A program made the position numbers and the translations under genes. Below the pieces are notes generated by a model. It did no database searches. It had not been told where the DNA came from and saw only the letters and a list, made by a program, of their open reading frames with translations. Source: Apostichopus japonicus (taxonomy: Eukaryota > Echinodermata > Holothuroidea > Aspidochirotida > Stichopodidae). Taken from it: a stretch of DNA of 64,000 bases. Below are positions 12,843 to 25,985 of the stretch, piece after piece. The stretch is taken from contig NC_092563.1 in NCBI RefSeq assembly GCF_037975245.1, positions 31,027,960-31,091,959 on the forward strand. The letters run 5' to 3'. Numbering within the stretch: position 1 is the first letter of the stretch; each line of letters starts with the position of its first letter.

Positions 12843-15564
12843 AGGTCCGGCGACGACAAGGTAAATAGTTGTTTAAATCACTTGTAAAAACTGTCGAAAG
12901 TTTTCGAAACGGATGTTTTGCCAATTTGATGTACTGTAGATTTAGTTTATTCCAAAGCATTCGTGCAATTTGTAAGTCACAATAGCTTTTCTATCTTGAA
13001 ATTAAACAATGTTGTTGTAAGAACTAAGAAATTGAAAAAAAAAACAAGTCATTCCCGTTCATACCTATTTTGCCACTGTTTTGAACATTTGAAATTTTGA
13101 TCTAAAATACCGACATATCCATTAACCCAGTCAAATATTCGATTTTATTTAAAAAATTATGATCGTGACATCCTTTCTTTTTTTTTCTTCTGTTCCATTC
13201 ACAGAGGTCCGGCAACGACAAGGTATATAGTTGCTTAGATCACTTGTAAAAACTGTCGGAATTTCGTTTTTTAAGTACTTAGAAACTAAAAAATAAGAAC
13301 AAAGTCATTTCAGTTCAAACCAATTTTGACACTGTTTTAAACATTGGAAATTTCAACCTGAAATACCGACGTTTCCCTTCACCATGTCAATTGTTCGATT
13401 TTTTTCAATAATTATTATCGTGATATCCTTTTTTTGTTTCTTTTGTTCCATTCACAGAGGTCCGGCGACGACAAGGTAAATAGTTGCTTAGATCACTTGT
13501 AAAAACTGTCGGAATTTTGTTTTTTAAGTACTTAGATACTAAAAAATAAGCACAAAGTCATTTCAGTTCAAACCAATTTTGACACTGTTTAAAACATTTA
13601 AAATTTCGATCTGAAATACCGACGTTTCCCTGCACCATGTCAAAGGTTCCATTTTTTTAATAGTTATTATCGTGATATCCTTTTCTTTTTTTTTTCTTTT
13701 GTTCCATTCACAGAGGTCCGGCGACGACAAGGTAAATAGTTGTTTAAATCACTTGTAAAAACTGTCGAAAGTTTTCGAAACGGATGTTTTGCCAATTTGA
13801 TGTACTGTAGATTTAGTTTATTCCAAAGCATTCGTGCAATTTGTAAGTCACAATAGCTTTTCTATCTTGAAATTAAACAATGTTGTTGTAAGAACTAAGA
13901 AATTGAAAAAAAAACAAGTCATTCCCGTTCATACCTATTTTGCCACTGTTTTGAACATTTGAAATTTTGATCTAAAATACCGACATATCCATTAACCCAG
14001 TCAAATATTCGATTTTATTTAAAAAATTATGATCGTGACATCCTTTCTTTTTTTTTCTTCTGTTCCATTCACAGAGGTCCGGCAACGACAAGGTATATAG
14101 TTGCTTAGATCACTTGTAAAAACTGTCGGAATTTCGTTTTTTAAGTACTTAGAAACTAAAAAATAAGAACAAAGTCATTTCAGTTCAAACCAATTTTGAC
14201 ACTGTTTTAAACATTGGAAATTTCAACCTGAAATACCGACGTTTCCCTTCACCATGTCAATTGTTCGATTTTTTTTCAATAATTATTATCGTGATATCCT
14301 TTTTTTGTTTCTTTTGTTCCATTCACAGAGGTCCGGCGACGACAAGGTAAATAGTTGCTTAGATCACTTGTAAAAACTGTCGGAATTTTGTTTTTTAAGT
14401 ACTTAGATACTAAAAAATAAGCACAAAGTCATTTCAGTTCAAACCAATTTTGACACTGTTTTAAACATTTAAAATTTCGATCTGAAATACCGACGTTTCC
14501 CTGCACCATGTCAAAGGTTCCATTTTTTTAATAGTTATTATCGTGATATCCTTTTTTTTTTTTTTTCTTTTGTTCCATTCACAGAGGTCCGGCGACGACA
14601 AGGTAAATAGTTGTTTAAATCACTTGTAAAAACTGTCGAAAGTTTTCGAAACGGATGTTTTGCCAATTTGATGTACTGTAGATTTAGTTTATTCCAAAGC
14701 ATTCGTGCAATTTGTAAGTCACAATAGCTTTTCTATCTTGAAATTAAACAATGTTGTTGTAAGAACTAAGAAATTGAAAAAAAAACAAGTCATTCCCGTT
14801 CATACCTATTTTGCCACTGTTTTGAACATTTGAAATTTTGATCTAAAATACCGACATATCCATTAACCATGTCAAATATTCGATTTTATTTAAAAAATTA
14901 TGATCGTGACATCCTTTCTTTTTTTTTCTTCTGTTCCATTCACAGAGGTCCGGCAACGACAAGGTATATAGTTGCTTAGATCACTTGTAAAAACTGTCGG
15001 AATTTCGTTTTTTAAGTATTTAGAAACTAAAAAATAAGAACAAAGTCATTTCAGTTCAAACCAATTTTGACACTGTTTTAAACATTGGAAATTTCAACCT
15101 GAAATACCGACGTTTCCCTTCACCATGTCAATTGTTCGATTTTTTTCAATAATTATTATCGTGATATCCTTTTTTTGTTTCTTTTGTTCCATTCACAGAG
15201 GTCCGGCGACGACAAGGTAAATAAATGTTTAGATCACTTGTAAAAACTGTCGAAAGTTTTCGAAACGGATGTATTGCCAATTTGATGTACTGTAGATTTA
15301 GTTTATTCAAAAGCATTCGTGCAATTTGTAAGTCACAATAGCTTTTCTATCTGGAAATTAAACAATTTTGTTGTAAGAACTAAAAAATTGAAAAACAAAA
15401 CCAAGTCATTCCCGTTTATACCAATTTTGCCACTGTTTTGAACATTTGAAATTTCGATCTAAAATACCGACATATCCATTCAACCAGTCAAATGTTCGAT
15501 TTTATTTTAAAAAAATATGATCGTGACATCCTTTCTTCCTTTTTTTCTTTTGTTCCATTCACAG
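12843..15564 (+). repeat. Satellite array, block D: 871-bp higher-order repeat, three copies
   Basis: Cores at 12843, 13205, 13458; 13714, 14075, 14329; and 14585, 14946, 15199 form a three-monomer unit of exactly 871 bp, with internal spacings of 361-362, 253-254 and 256 bp. Two of the three monomers are the short form lacking the segment between GTCGGAATTT and TTTAAGTACTT. Copies are near-identical, differing mainly in T-run length, which points to recent local amplification. The final monomer (15199) reverts to the long form. Confidence 0.94.
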
Positions 15565-18500
15565 AGGTCCGGCAACGACAAGGTAAATAGTTGCTTACAT
15601 CACTTAAAAAAACTTTCGGAACGGATGTTTTGCCAATTTGATGTACTGTAGATTTATAATTTTTTCCAAAGCATTCGTTCAATTTGCAAGTCACAATAGC
15701 TTTTCTATCTGGAAATTAAACAAGTTTGTTGTAAGTACCTAGAGAGTGGAAAATAAGAACAAATTCATTCCAGTTGAAACCAATTTTGACTGTGTTTTTA
15801 GCATTTTAAATTTCGATCTGAAATACCAACATTTTCCATTCACCCAGTCAAATGTTCGATTATTTTAAATAATTATTATCGTGACATTTTTTTTTTCATT
15901 TGTCGCATCAACAGAGGTCCGGCGAGGACAAAGTAAATAGTTGCTTAGATCACTTGTGAAAACTGTCGGAACGGATGTTTTGCCCATTTTATGTACTTTA
16001 GATTTAGTTTATTCCAAAGCATTCGTGCAATTTGAAAGTCAAAATAGCTTTTCTAACTGGAAATTAATCAAAGTTTGTTGTAAAGTAATGAGAAACTGAA
16101 AAAATAAGACCAAAGTCATTCCAGTTCAAAACCTATTTTAACACGGTTTTGAACATTTTAAATTTCGATCTAAATTACCGACATATCCATAAACCCAGTC
16201 AAATGTTCGATTTTATTTTTAAAAATATTATCGTAACATCCTTTCTTTTTTTTCTTTTGTTCCATTCACAGAGGTCCGGCAACGACAAGGTAAATAGTTG
16301 CCTAGATCACTTGTAAAAACTTTCGGAACGGATGTTCTGCCCAATTTATGTACTGTACATTTACAGTTTATTCCAAAGCATTCGTGCAATTTGAAAGTCA
16401 AAATAGCTATTTCTAACTGGAAATTAAACAAGTTTATTGTAAGTACCTAAAAAGTGGAAAATAAGACCAAAGTCATTCCAGTTCAAACCAATTTTAACAT
16501 GGTTTTGAACATTTGAAATTTCGATCTAAAATACCGACATTTTCCTTCACCCAGTCAATTGTTCGACTTTATTTTAATAAATATTATCGTAAGATCCTTT
16601 ATTTTTCTTTTGTTTCATCAACAGAGGTCCGGCGACAACAAAGTAAATATTTGCTTAGATCACTTTTTAAAAATTATTGAAACGGATGTTCTGCCCATTT
16701 GATGTACTTTAAAATAATAATTTATTCCAATGCATTCGTGCATATTGCAAGTTACAATAGTTTTTCTATCTGGAAATTAAACAATTTTGTTGTAAGTACC
16801 TGAAAACTGAAAAATAAGATTAAAGTCATTTCAGTTCATTCCAATTTTGACACTGTTTTGAACAATTGAAATTTATATCTGAAATACCGACGTTTCCCTA
16901 CAAAGCTGTTAAATGTTCGAAGTTGTTAAAGATATAATCGTCACATCCTTTTATTCCTTCACTTCCATTGACAGAGGTCCGGCGACGACCAGGTAAATAG
17001 TTGCTTAGATCACCTGTAAAAACTGTCGGAACGAATGTTTTCCCAATTTGATGTACTGTAGATTTAGTTTATTCCAAAGCATTCGTGCAATTTGCAAGTC
17101 ACGATAGCTTTTCTTACTGGAAATTAAACAATTGTTGTAAGTACCTAGAAACTGGAAAATAAGAACAAATTCATTCCAGTTCAAACCAATTTTGACACTG
17201 TTTATAACATTTAAAATTTCGATCTGAAATACCGACAATTCCCTTCACCCAGTCAAATGTGCGATTTTATTTAAAAAAATATGATCGTGACATCCTTTTT
17301 TTTTCTTTTCTTCCATTCACAGATGTCCGGCAATGACAAGGTCAATAGTTGCTTAGATCACTTGTAAAAACTGTTGGAACGGATGTTCTGTCCATTTTAT
17401 GTACTTTAGATTTAGTTTATAACAAAGCTTTCGTGCAATTTGCAAGTCACAATAGCTTTTCTATCTGGAAATTAATCAAAATTTGTTGTAAGTAATGAGA
17501 AACTGAAAAATAAGACCAAAGTCATTGCAGTTCAAAACTATTTTAACATAGTTTTGAACATTTTAAATTTCGATCTTCAATACCGACATATCCATAACCC
17601 AGTCAAATGTTCGATTCTATTTAAAAAAAATATTATCGTAACATCCTTTATTTTTATTTTGTTCCATTCACAGAGGTCGGGCTACGACAAGGTTAATAGT
17701 TGTTTAGATCACTTGTAAAAACTGTCGGAACGGATGTTCGGTCCATTTTATGTACTTTAGATTTAGTTTATTCCAAAGCCTTCGTGCAATTTGCAAGTCA
17801 CAATAGCTGTTCTATCTTGAAATAAAGCAAGTTTGTTGTAAGTACCTAGAAACTGAACAAATTAGAACAACATCATTCCAGTTCAAACCATTTTTGACAC
17901 TGTTTTAAACATTTTAAATTTCGATCTTAAATACCGACATTTCCCTTCACCCAGTCAAATGTGCGATTTTATTTAAAAAAATATGATCGTGACATCCTTT
18001 TTTTTTTTTTTCTTTTGTTCCATTCACAGAGGTCTGGCAACGACAAGGTAAATAGTTGCTTAGATCACTTGTAAAAACTATCGGAACGGATGTTCTGTTC
18101 ATTTTATGTACTTTAGATTTAGTTTATTCCAGAGCCTTCGTGCAATTTGCAAGTCACAACAGCTTTTCTATCTGGAAATTAAACAATTTTGTTGTTAGTA
18201 CCTAGAAACTGAAAAATAAGAACAAATTCTTTCCACTTCAAACCAATTTTGACACTGTTTTTAACATTTAAAATTTCGATCTGAAATACCGACGTTTCCC
18301 TTAACCATGTCAAATGTTCGATTTTTTTTCAATAATTATTATCATAACATCCTTTTTTTTTCTTTTGTTCCATTCACAGAGGTCCGGGAATGACAAGGTA
18401 AATAGTTGCTTAGATCACTTGTAAACACTGTCGGAATGGATGATCTGCCCATTTGATGTACTTTAGATTAATAATTTATTCCAATGCATTCGTGCATATT

Positions 18501-21500
18501 GCAAGTCACGATAGCTTTTCTATCTGGAAATAAAACAATTTAATTGTAAGCACTAGAAACTGAAAATTAAGAACAAAGTCATTTCGGTTCATACCAATTT
18601 GACACTGTTTTAAACATTTGAAAAATAGATCTTCAATACCAACGTTTCCCTACAAAGCTTTTTAATGTTCGAAGTTGTTAAAAGATATAATCGTCACATC
18701 CTTTTATTGCCTTCAGTTCCATTCACAGAGGTCCGGCGACGACAATCTAAACAGTTGTTCAGATCACTTGTAAAAACTATCGGAACGGATGTTCGGTCCA
18801 TTTTATGTACTTTAGATTTAGTTTATTCCAAAGCATTCGTGCAATTTGCAAGTCACAATAGCTTTTCTATCTTAAAATTAAGCAAGTTTGTTGTAAGTAC
18901 CTAGAAACTGAACAAATTAGAACAACATCATTCCAGTTCAAACCATTTTTGACACTGTTTTAAACATTTTAAATTTCGATCTTAAATACCGACATTTCCC
19001 TTCACCCAGTCAAATGTGCGATTTTATTTAAAAAAATATGATCGTGACATCCTTCTTTTTTTTTGTTTCTTTTGTTCCATTCACAGAGGTCCGGCAACGA
19101 CAAGGTAAATAGTTGCTTAGATCACTTGTAAAAACTCTCGGAACGGATGTTCTGTTCATTTTATGTACTTTAGATTTAGTTTATTCCAGAGCCTTCGTGC
19201 AATTTGCAAGTCACAACAGCTTTTCTATCTGGAAATTAAACAATTTTGTTGTTAGTACCTAGAAACTGAAAAATAAGAACAAATTCATTCCACTTCAAAC
19301 CAATTTTGACACTGTTTTTAACATTTAAAATTTCGATCTGAAATACCGACATTTCCCTTCACCCAGTCAAATGTGCGATTTTATTTAAAAAAATATGATC
19401 GTGACATCCTTTTTTTTGTTGTTTCTTTTGTTCCATTCACAGAGGTCCGGCAACGACAAGGTAAATAGTTGCTTAGATCACTTGTAAAAACTCTCGGAAC
19501 GGATGTTCTGTTCATTTTATGTACTTTAGATTTAGTTTATTCCAGAGCCTTCGTGCAATTTGCAAGTCACAACAGCTTTTCTATCTGGAAATTAAACAAT
19601 TTTGTTGTTAGTACCTAGAAACTGAAAAATAAGAACAAATTTCATTCCACTTCAAACCAATTTTGACACTGTTTTTAACATTTAAAATTTCGATCTGAAA
19701 TACCGACGTTTCCCTTTACCATGTCAAATGTTCGATTTTTAAAAAACAAATATGGTCGTGACATCCTTCTTTTTTTTTCTTTTGTTCCATTCACAGAGGT
19801 CGGGCGATGACAAGGTAAATAGTAGCTTTGATCACTTGTAAACACTGTCGGAATGGATGTTTTGCCAATTTGATGTACTTTAGATTTAGTTTATTCCAAA
19901 GAATTTGTGCAATTTGCAAGTCACAACAGCTTTTCTATCTGGAAATTAAACAATTTTGTTGTTAATACCTAGAAACTGGAAAATAAGAACAAATTCATTC
20001 CACTTCAAACCAATTTTGACACTGTTTTTAACATTTAAAATTTCGATCTGAAATACCGACGTTTCCCTTAACCATGTCAAATGTTCGATTTTTTTTTCAA
20101 TAATTATTATCATAACATCCTTTTTTTTTCTTTTGTTCCATTCACAGAGGTCCGGGAATGACAAGGTAAATAGTTGCTTAGATCACTTGTAAACACTGTC
20201 GGAATGGATGATCTGCCCATTTGATGTACTTTAGATTAATAATTTATTCCAATGCATTCGTGCATATTGCAAGTCACGATAGCTTTTCTATCTGGAAATA
20301 AAACAATTTAATTGTAAGTACGAGAAACTGAAAATTAAGAACAAAGTCATTTCAGTTCATACCAATTTGACACTGTTTTAAACATTTGAAAAATAGATCT
20401 TCAATACCAACGTTTCCCTACAAAGCTGTTTAATGTTCGAAGTTGTTAAAAGATATAATCGTCACATCCTTTTATTGCCTTCAGTTCCATTCACAGAGGT
20501 CCGGCGACGACCAGGTAAATAGTTGTTCAGATCACTTGTAAAAACTATCGGAACGGATGTTCGGTCCATTTTATGTACTTTAGATTTAGTTTATTCCAAA
20601 GCCTTCGTGCAATTTGCAGGTCACAATGGCGTTTCTATCTTGAAATTAAGCACTGTGTTGTAAGTAACTAGAAACTGAAAAAATCAGAACTACATCATTC
20701 CAGTTCAAACCATTTTTGACACTGTTTTAAACATTTAAAATTTCGATCTTAAATACCGACATTTCCCTTCACCCAGTCAAATGTGCGATTTTATTTAAAA
20801 AAATATGATCGTGACATCATTCTTTTTTTTTCTTTTGTCCCGTTCACAGAGGTCGGGCGATGACAAGGTAAATAGTAGCTTTGATCACTTGTAAACACTG
20901 TCGGAAAGGATGTTTTGCCAATTTGATGTACTTTAGATTTAGTTTATTCCAAAGAATTTGTGCAATTTGCAAGTCACAACAGCTTTTCTATCTGGAAATT
21001 AAACAATTTTGTTGTTAGTACCTAGAAACTGAAAATTAAGTAACAAATTCTTTCCACTTCAAACCAATTTTGACACTGTTTTTAACATTTTAAATTTCGA
21101 TCTTCAATACCGACGTTTCCCTTCACCCAGTCAAATGTGCGATTTTATTTAAAAAAATATGATCGTGACATCCTTTTTTTTTTTGTTTCTTTTGTTCCAT
21201 TCACAGAGGTCCGGCAACGACAAGGTAAATAGTTGTTCAGATCACTTGTAAAAACTCTCTGAACGGATGTTCTGTTCATTTTATGTACTTTACATTTAGT
21301 TTATTCCAGAGCCTTCGTGCAATTTGCAAGTAACAACAGCTTTTCTATCTGGAAATTAAACAATTTTGTTGTTAGTACCTAGAAACTGAAAAATAAGAAC
21401 AAATTCATTTCAGTTCATACCAATTTGACACTGTTTTAAACATTTGAAAAATAGATCTTCAATACCAACGTTTCCCTACAAAGGTGTTTAATCTTCGAAG

Positions 21501-24295
21501 TTGTTAAAAGATATAATCGTCACATCCTTTTATTGCCTTCAGTTCCATTCACAGAGGTCCGGCGACGACAATCTAAACAGTTGTTTAGATCACTTGTAAA
21601 AACTCTCGGAACGGATGTTCTGTTCATTTTATGTACTTTAGATTTAGTTTATTCCAGAGCCTTCGTGCAATTTGCAAGTCACAACGGCTTTTCTATCTGG
21701 AAATTAAACAATTTTGTTGTTAGTACCTAGAAACTGAAAAATAAGAACAAATTTCATTCCACTTCAAACCAATTTTGACACTGTTTTTAACATTTAAAAT
21801 TTCGATCTGAAATACCGACGTTTCCCTTTACCATGTCAAATGTTCGATTTTTAAAAAACAAATATGGTCGTGACATCCTTCTTTTTTTTTCTTTTGTTCC
21901 ATTCACAGAGGTCGGGCGATGACAAGGTAAATAGTAGCTTTGATCACTTGTAAACACTGTCGGAATGGATGTTTTGCCAATTTGATGTACTTTAGATTTA
22001 GTTTATTCCAAAGAATTTGTGCAATTTGCAAGTCACAACAGCTTTTCTATCTGGAAATTAAACAATTTTGTTGTTAATACCTAGAAACTGGAAAATAAGA
22101 ACAAATTCATTCCACTTCAAACCAATTTTGACACTGTTTTTAACATTTAAAATTTCGATCTGAAATACCGACGTTTCCCTTAACCATGTCAAATGTTCGA
22201 TTTTTTTTTCAATAATTATTATCATAACATCCTTCTTTTTTTTTTTTTTGTTCCATTTACAGAGGTCCGGGAATGACAAGGTAAATAGTTGCTTAGATCA
22301 CTTGTAAACACTGTCGGATGGATGATCTGCCCATTTGATGTACTTTAGATTAATAATTTATTCCAATGCATTCGTGCATATTGCAAGTCACGATAGCTTT
22401 TCTATCTGGAAATAAAACAATTTAATTGTAAGTACTAGAAACTGAAAATTAAGAACAAAGTCATTTCAGTTCATACCAATTTGACACTGTTTTAAACATT
22501 TGAAAAATAGATCTTCAATACCAACGTTTCCCTACAAAGCTGTTTAATGTTCGAAGTTGTTAAAAGATATAATCGACACATCCTTTTATTCCCTTCAGTT
22601 CCATTCACAGAGGTCCGGCGACGACCAGGTAAATAGTTGTTCAGATCACTTGTAAAAACTGTCGGAACGGATGTTCTGTCCATTTTATGTACTTTAGATT
22701 TAGTTTATTCCAAAGCATTCGTGCAATTCGCAAGTCACAACAGCTTTTCTATCTGGAAATTAAACAATTTTGTTGTAAGGACTGAGAAACTGAAAAATAA
22801 GACCAAAGTCATTCCAGTTCAAACCAATTTTAATATGGTTTTAAACATTTTAATTTCGATCTAAAATACCGACATTTCCCTTCACCCAGTCAAATGTGCG
22901 ATTTTATTTAAAAAAATATGATCGTGACATCCTTTTTTTCTTTTCTTTTTGTTCCATTCACAGAGGTCCGGCAACGACAAGGTAAATAGTTGCTTAGATC
23001 ACTTGTAAAAACTCTCTGAACGGATGTTCTGTTCATTTTATGTACTTTAGATTTAGTTTATTCCAGAGCCTTCGTGCAATTTGCAAGTCACAACAGCTTT
23101 TCTATCTGGAAATTAAACAATTTTGTTGTTAGTACCTAGAAACTGGAAAATAAGAACAAATTCATTCCACTTCAAACCAATTTTGACACTGTTTTTAACA
23201 TTTAAAATTTCGATCTGAAATACCGACGTTTCCCTTTACCATGTCAAATGTTCGATTTTTAAAAAACAAATATGGTCGTGACATCCTTCTTTTTTTTTCT
23301 TTTGTTCCATTCACAGAGGTCGGGCGATGACATGGTAAATAGTAGCTTTGATCACTTGTAAACACTGTCGGAATGGATGTTTTGCCAATTTGATGTACTT
23401 TAGATTTAGTTTATTCCAAAGAATTTGTGCAATTTGCAAGTCACAACAGCTTTTCTATCTGGAAATTAAACAATTTTGTTGTTAGTACCTCGAAACTGGA
23501 AAATAAGAACAAATTCATTCCACTTCAAACCAATTTTGACAATGTTTTTAACATTTAAAATTTCGATCTGAAATACCGACGTTTCCCTTTACCATGTCAA
23601 ATGTTCGATTTTTTTTAAATAATTATGATCGTGACATCCTTTTGTTTTTTTTTTGTTCCATTCACAGAGGTCCGGCGGTGACAAGGTAAATAGTTGCTTA
23701 GATCACTTGTAAAAACTGTCGGAATGGATTATCTGTCCATTTTATGTACTTTAGATTTATAATTTATTCCAAAGCATTCGTGCAATTTGCAAGTCACAAT
23801 AGCTTTTCTATCTGGAAATTAAACAATTTTGTTGTCCGACAACGACAAGGTAAACAGTTGCTAATATCACTTGCAAAAACTGTCGAAACGAGTCACAATT
23901 GCTTTTCTATCTGGAAATTAAACAATTTTACTGTAAGTACTGAGAAACTGAAAAATAAGACCAAAGTCATTCCAGTTCAAACCAATTATACATAGTTTTG
24001 AACATTTAAATATCGATCTGAAATACCAAAATTTCCCTTCACCCAGTCAAATGTGCGATTCTTTTTTAATAAATATTATCGTGACATCCTTCTTTTTTTT
24101 CTTCTTTTGTTCCTTTCACAGAAGTCAGGCGACGACAAGGTAAATAGTTGCTTAGATCACTTGTAAAAACTATCGAAACGGATGTTCTGCCCATTTGATG
24201 TACCTAGATTTACAGTTTATTCCAATGCATTCGTGCATATTGCAAGTCACAATAGCTTTTCTATGTGGAGATTAAACAATTTTTTTTGTAAGTAC
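15565..24295 (+). repeat. Satellite array, block E: diverse monomers with a ~2.1 kb higher-order repeat
   Basis: The spacing is about 350 bp throughout, with the most varied cores of the array. Examples are RSGEDK (15915), RSGDNK (16625), MSGNDK (17323), RSGYDK (17674), RSGNDK with GGG-AAT (18380, 20148, 22263), and KSGDDK with a TCA codon (24122). From about 19,797 a six-monomer unit of about 2,113 bp recurs: 19797 to 21909, 20148 to 22263, 20497 to 22611. Two monomers (18729, 21555) carry the same donor loss, AATCTAAAC. Near 23,835 a deletion joins TTTTGTTG directly to TCCGACAACGACAAG, removing an acceptor. The array is cut at 24,295 by the TIR transposon. Confidence 0.92.
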
Positions 24296-24310
24296 TAGTC
24301 AGTGGGCCGA

Positions 24311-25985
24311 ACCCCAAATATATGCTTAAAAATTGACATCCGTTGCATTCTTTAGTCACTAAGGTTTGATGGTTGGGTATGGTTGAGGAACACCTGAATA
24401 ATATATTTGCACTTGTTGTTCTGTAAAAAACGAGTTACTTTTTGAGAAATCAAAGGATTTTGAGAGGAAAAATCCACACACTTAAACGCCATATAAGAGT
24501 TCTGCTATTTATTTTTTGCTGAAAAATCAAAGTTCAGGCAATGTCAATGATAACTGCAGACAATGAAATATACGAATGAAATATACAAATGACCAAAACA
24601 TGGACAGAAGTGCAAAGGTCGAAGGTCAAAGTCATGACCTCAAGGGATAATTAACTGTTGGAAATACATTAATATTTATTGATATTTTGAATACAAGTGC
24701 ATTTATTTTTTGGAAAACATAACATTCATCCACCGCCTTGACCTGAAATGAAATATATTAAACGATATGAAATATAACAAAATTATTTTGTGAAGAAGGA
24801 AAATGTTTAGAAGAATTCTTATGTGAAACCTAAAATGAGCTGTGTTGCATATTAACAGATGCCACCAAAAGGACGTGTGCTTTGTTAACTACAAAAATGT
24901 GTTCATGTAGTTTCTTGTTTAACTTAATCTGTGAGGGTAATACTGAGATCTGTTAAGTTATTAAATACATTGGCTCAATTGTTCACTCATTGAGTTCATT
25001 CCTTTTTAAATATAAATGCATCCAGCAAAAGAAGAACCAATTGTTAAATATATTGATTTTATGAGCTAAAAAAGAATAGGTCCAACAGTAGCCTATCATC
25101 CACATACAAGTTTTCAAAAAGGCATTTGAAACTTTGTTCACAATGTAATAGTGATTAACGTTTTGGATCTGTATTTCATCACTCCAATTTGTTTCTACCC
25201 CTGCCACCCCCACCCACACACACACGTTCTGGAAGTGTCAAGGTGTATATACAAAATAAAAACCACATTTATAACATACAAATTGAAGCATGTGTTTGTA
25301 GCAGCATCCAGGGCATATTTCAAAATTGAGGAGAAAAACAGGTTGTTTTGGTAATTAATCAGTTACAACAAATGTGCCATTGCTTGGCATAAAAAATTAT
25401 CAATTTTGCCCATAAATTGTCTCAATTTGAGGAACTTGACATACCTTGATCCTGCTATTATAAAAAATATGGTTAAATTGTATTAATAAATTATACTTAA
25501 GTTTGAAATCTAATTTTCAAAAACATGATTTGTCAGCACAACAACTAATTATCATATACGGAAACACCATAGGTGACAACATGTTTGTACATCAGCAAGA
25601 CACCCTATTGTACAATTGTTTTCCTTTAAAATGTACCTCTAATTTTATTTTCCACAATTGGATGGATCCATAAAATTAATGTACCATGGTATTGGTAATT
25701 TATAAACTTCACATCCCCTTTAGACAAACTATTAACCAAATCCAAGGTAAAATCAATAGACTGAAAAATAAAGAAAAACAAAACATTATTTGTAACTATG
25801 TGTAACTATGACAGCCTGTTTGCTCCAAGTTTTCTCATGGTACGAAAGTTGGCAACTTCAACTGTCAATATCCCAAAAAGGTACATAGGAATTAAATGTC
25901 AACTAGAATGATAAGATTATGTTCCTCTTTAACATATCAAAACGAAATTTTGACCTGGACTATTCTTTTAAAGGAATGCTGTACT
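24311..25985. other. Non-coding left part of the TIR element
   Basis: AT-rich sequence between the left TIR and the 3' end of the cargo pseudogene. Short reading frames are present (for example around 24,983-25,354), partly over a CCCCACCCACACACAC low-complexity tract, but none has recognisable domain content. The C-terminal nuclease-like domain expected for the cargo family would lie here on the - strand, and I could not find it. Confidence 0.5.

Noticed and set aside
670-24000. Dozens of 60-80 residue open frames on both strands in the satellite, e.g. with MTCKLHECFGINY or VQFASHNSFSIW
   Set aside because: They recur with the monomer period and are short windows between the stops of a repeat. 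The + strand ones reflect descent from the 32.5 kb exon; they are not independent genes.
1-24295. CRISPR-like array of repeats and spacers
   Set aside because: The whole monomer is repeated with no unique spacers, the period is about 350 bp, and the surroundings are clearly eukaryotic.
1-24295. Centromeric satellite with a CENP-B-type box
   Set aside because: The length and higher-order organisation would fit, but I see no CENP-B-box-like motif, and the array is only about 25 kb here next to a gene. There is no positive evidence.
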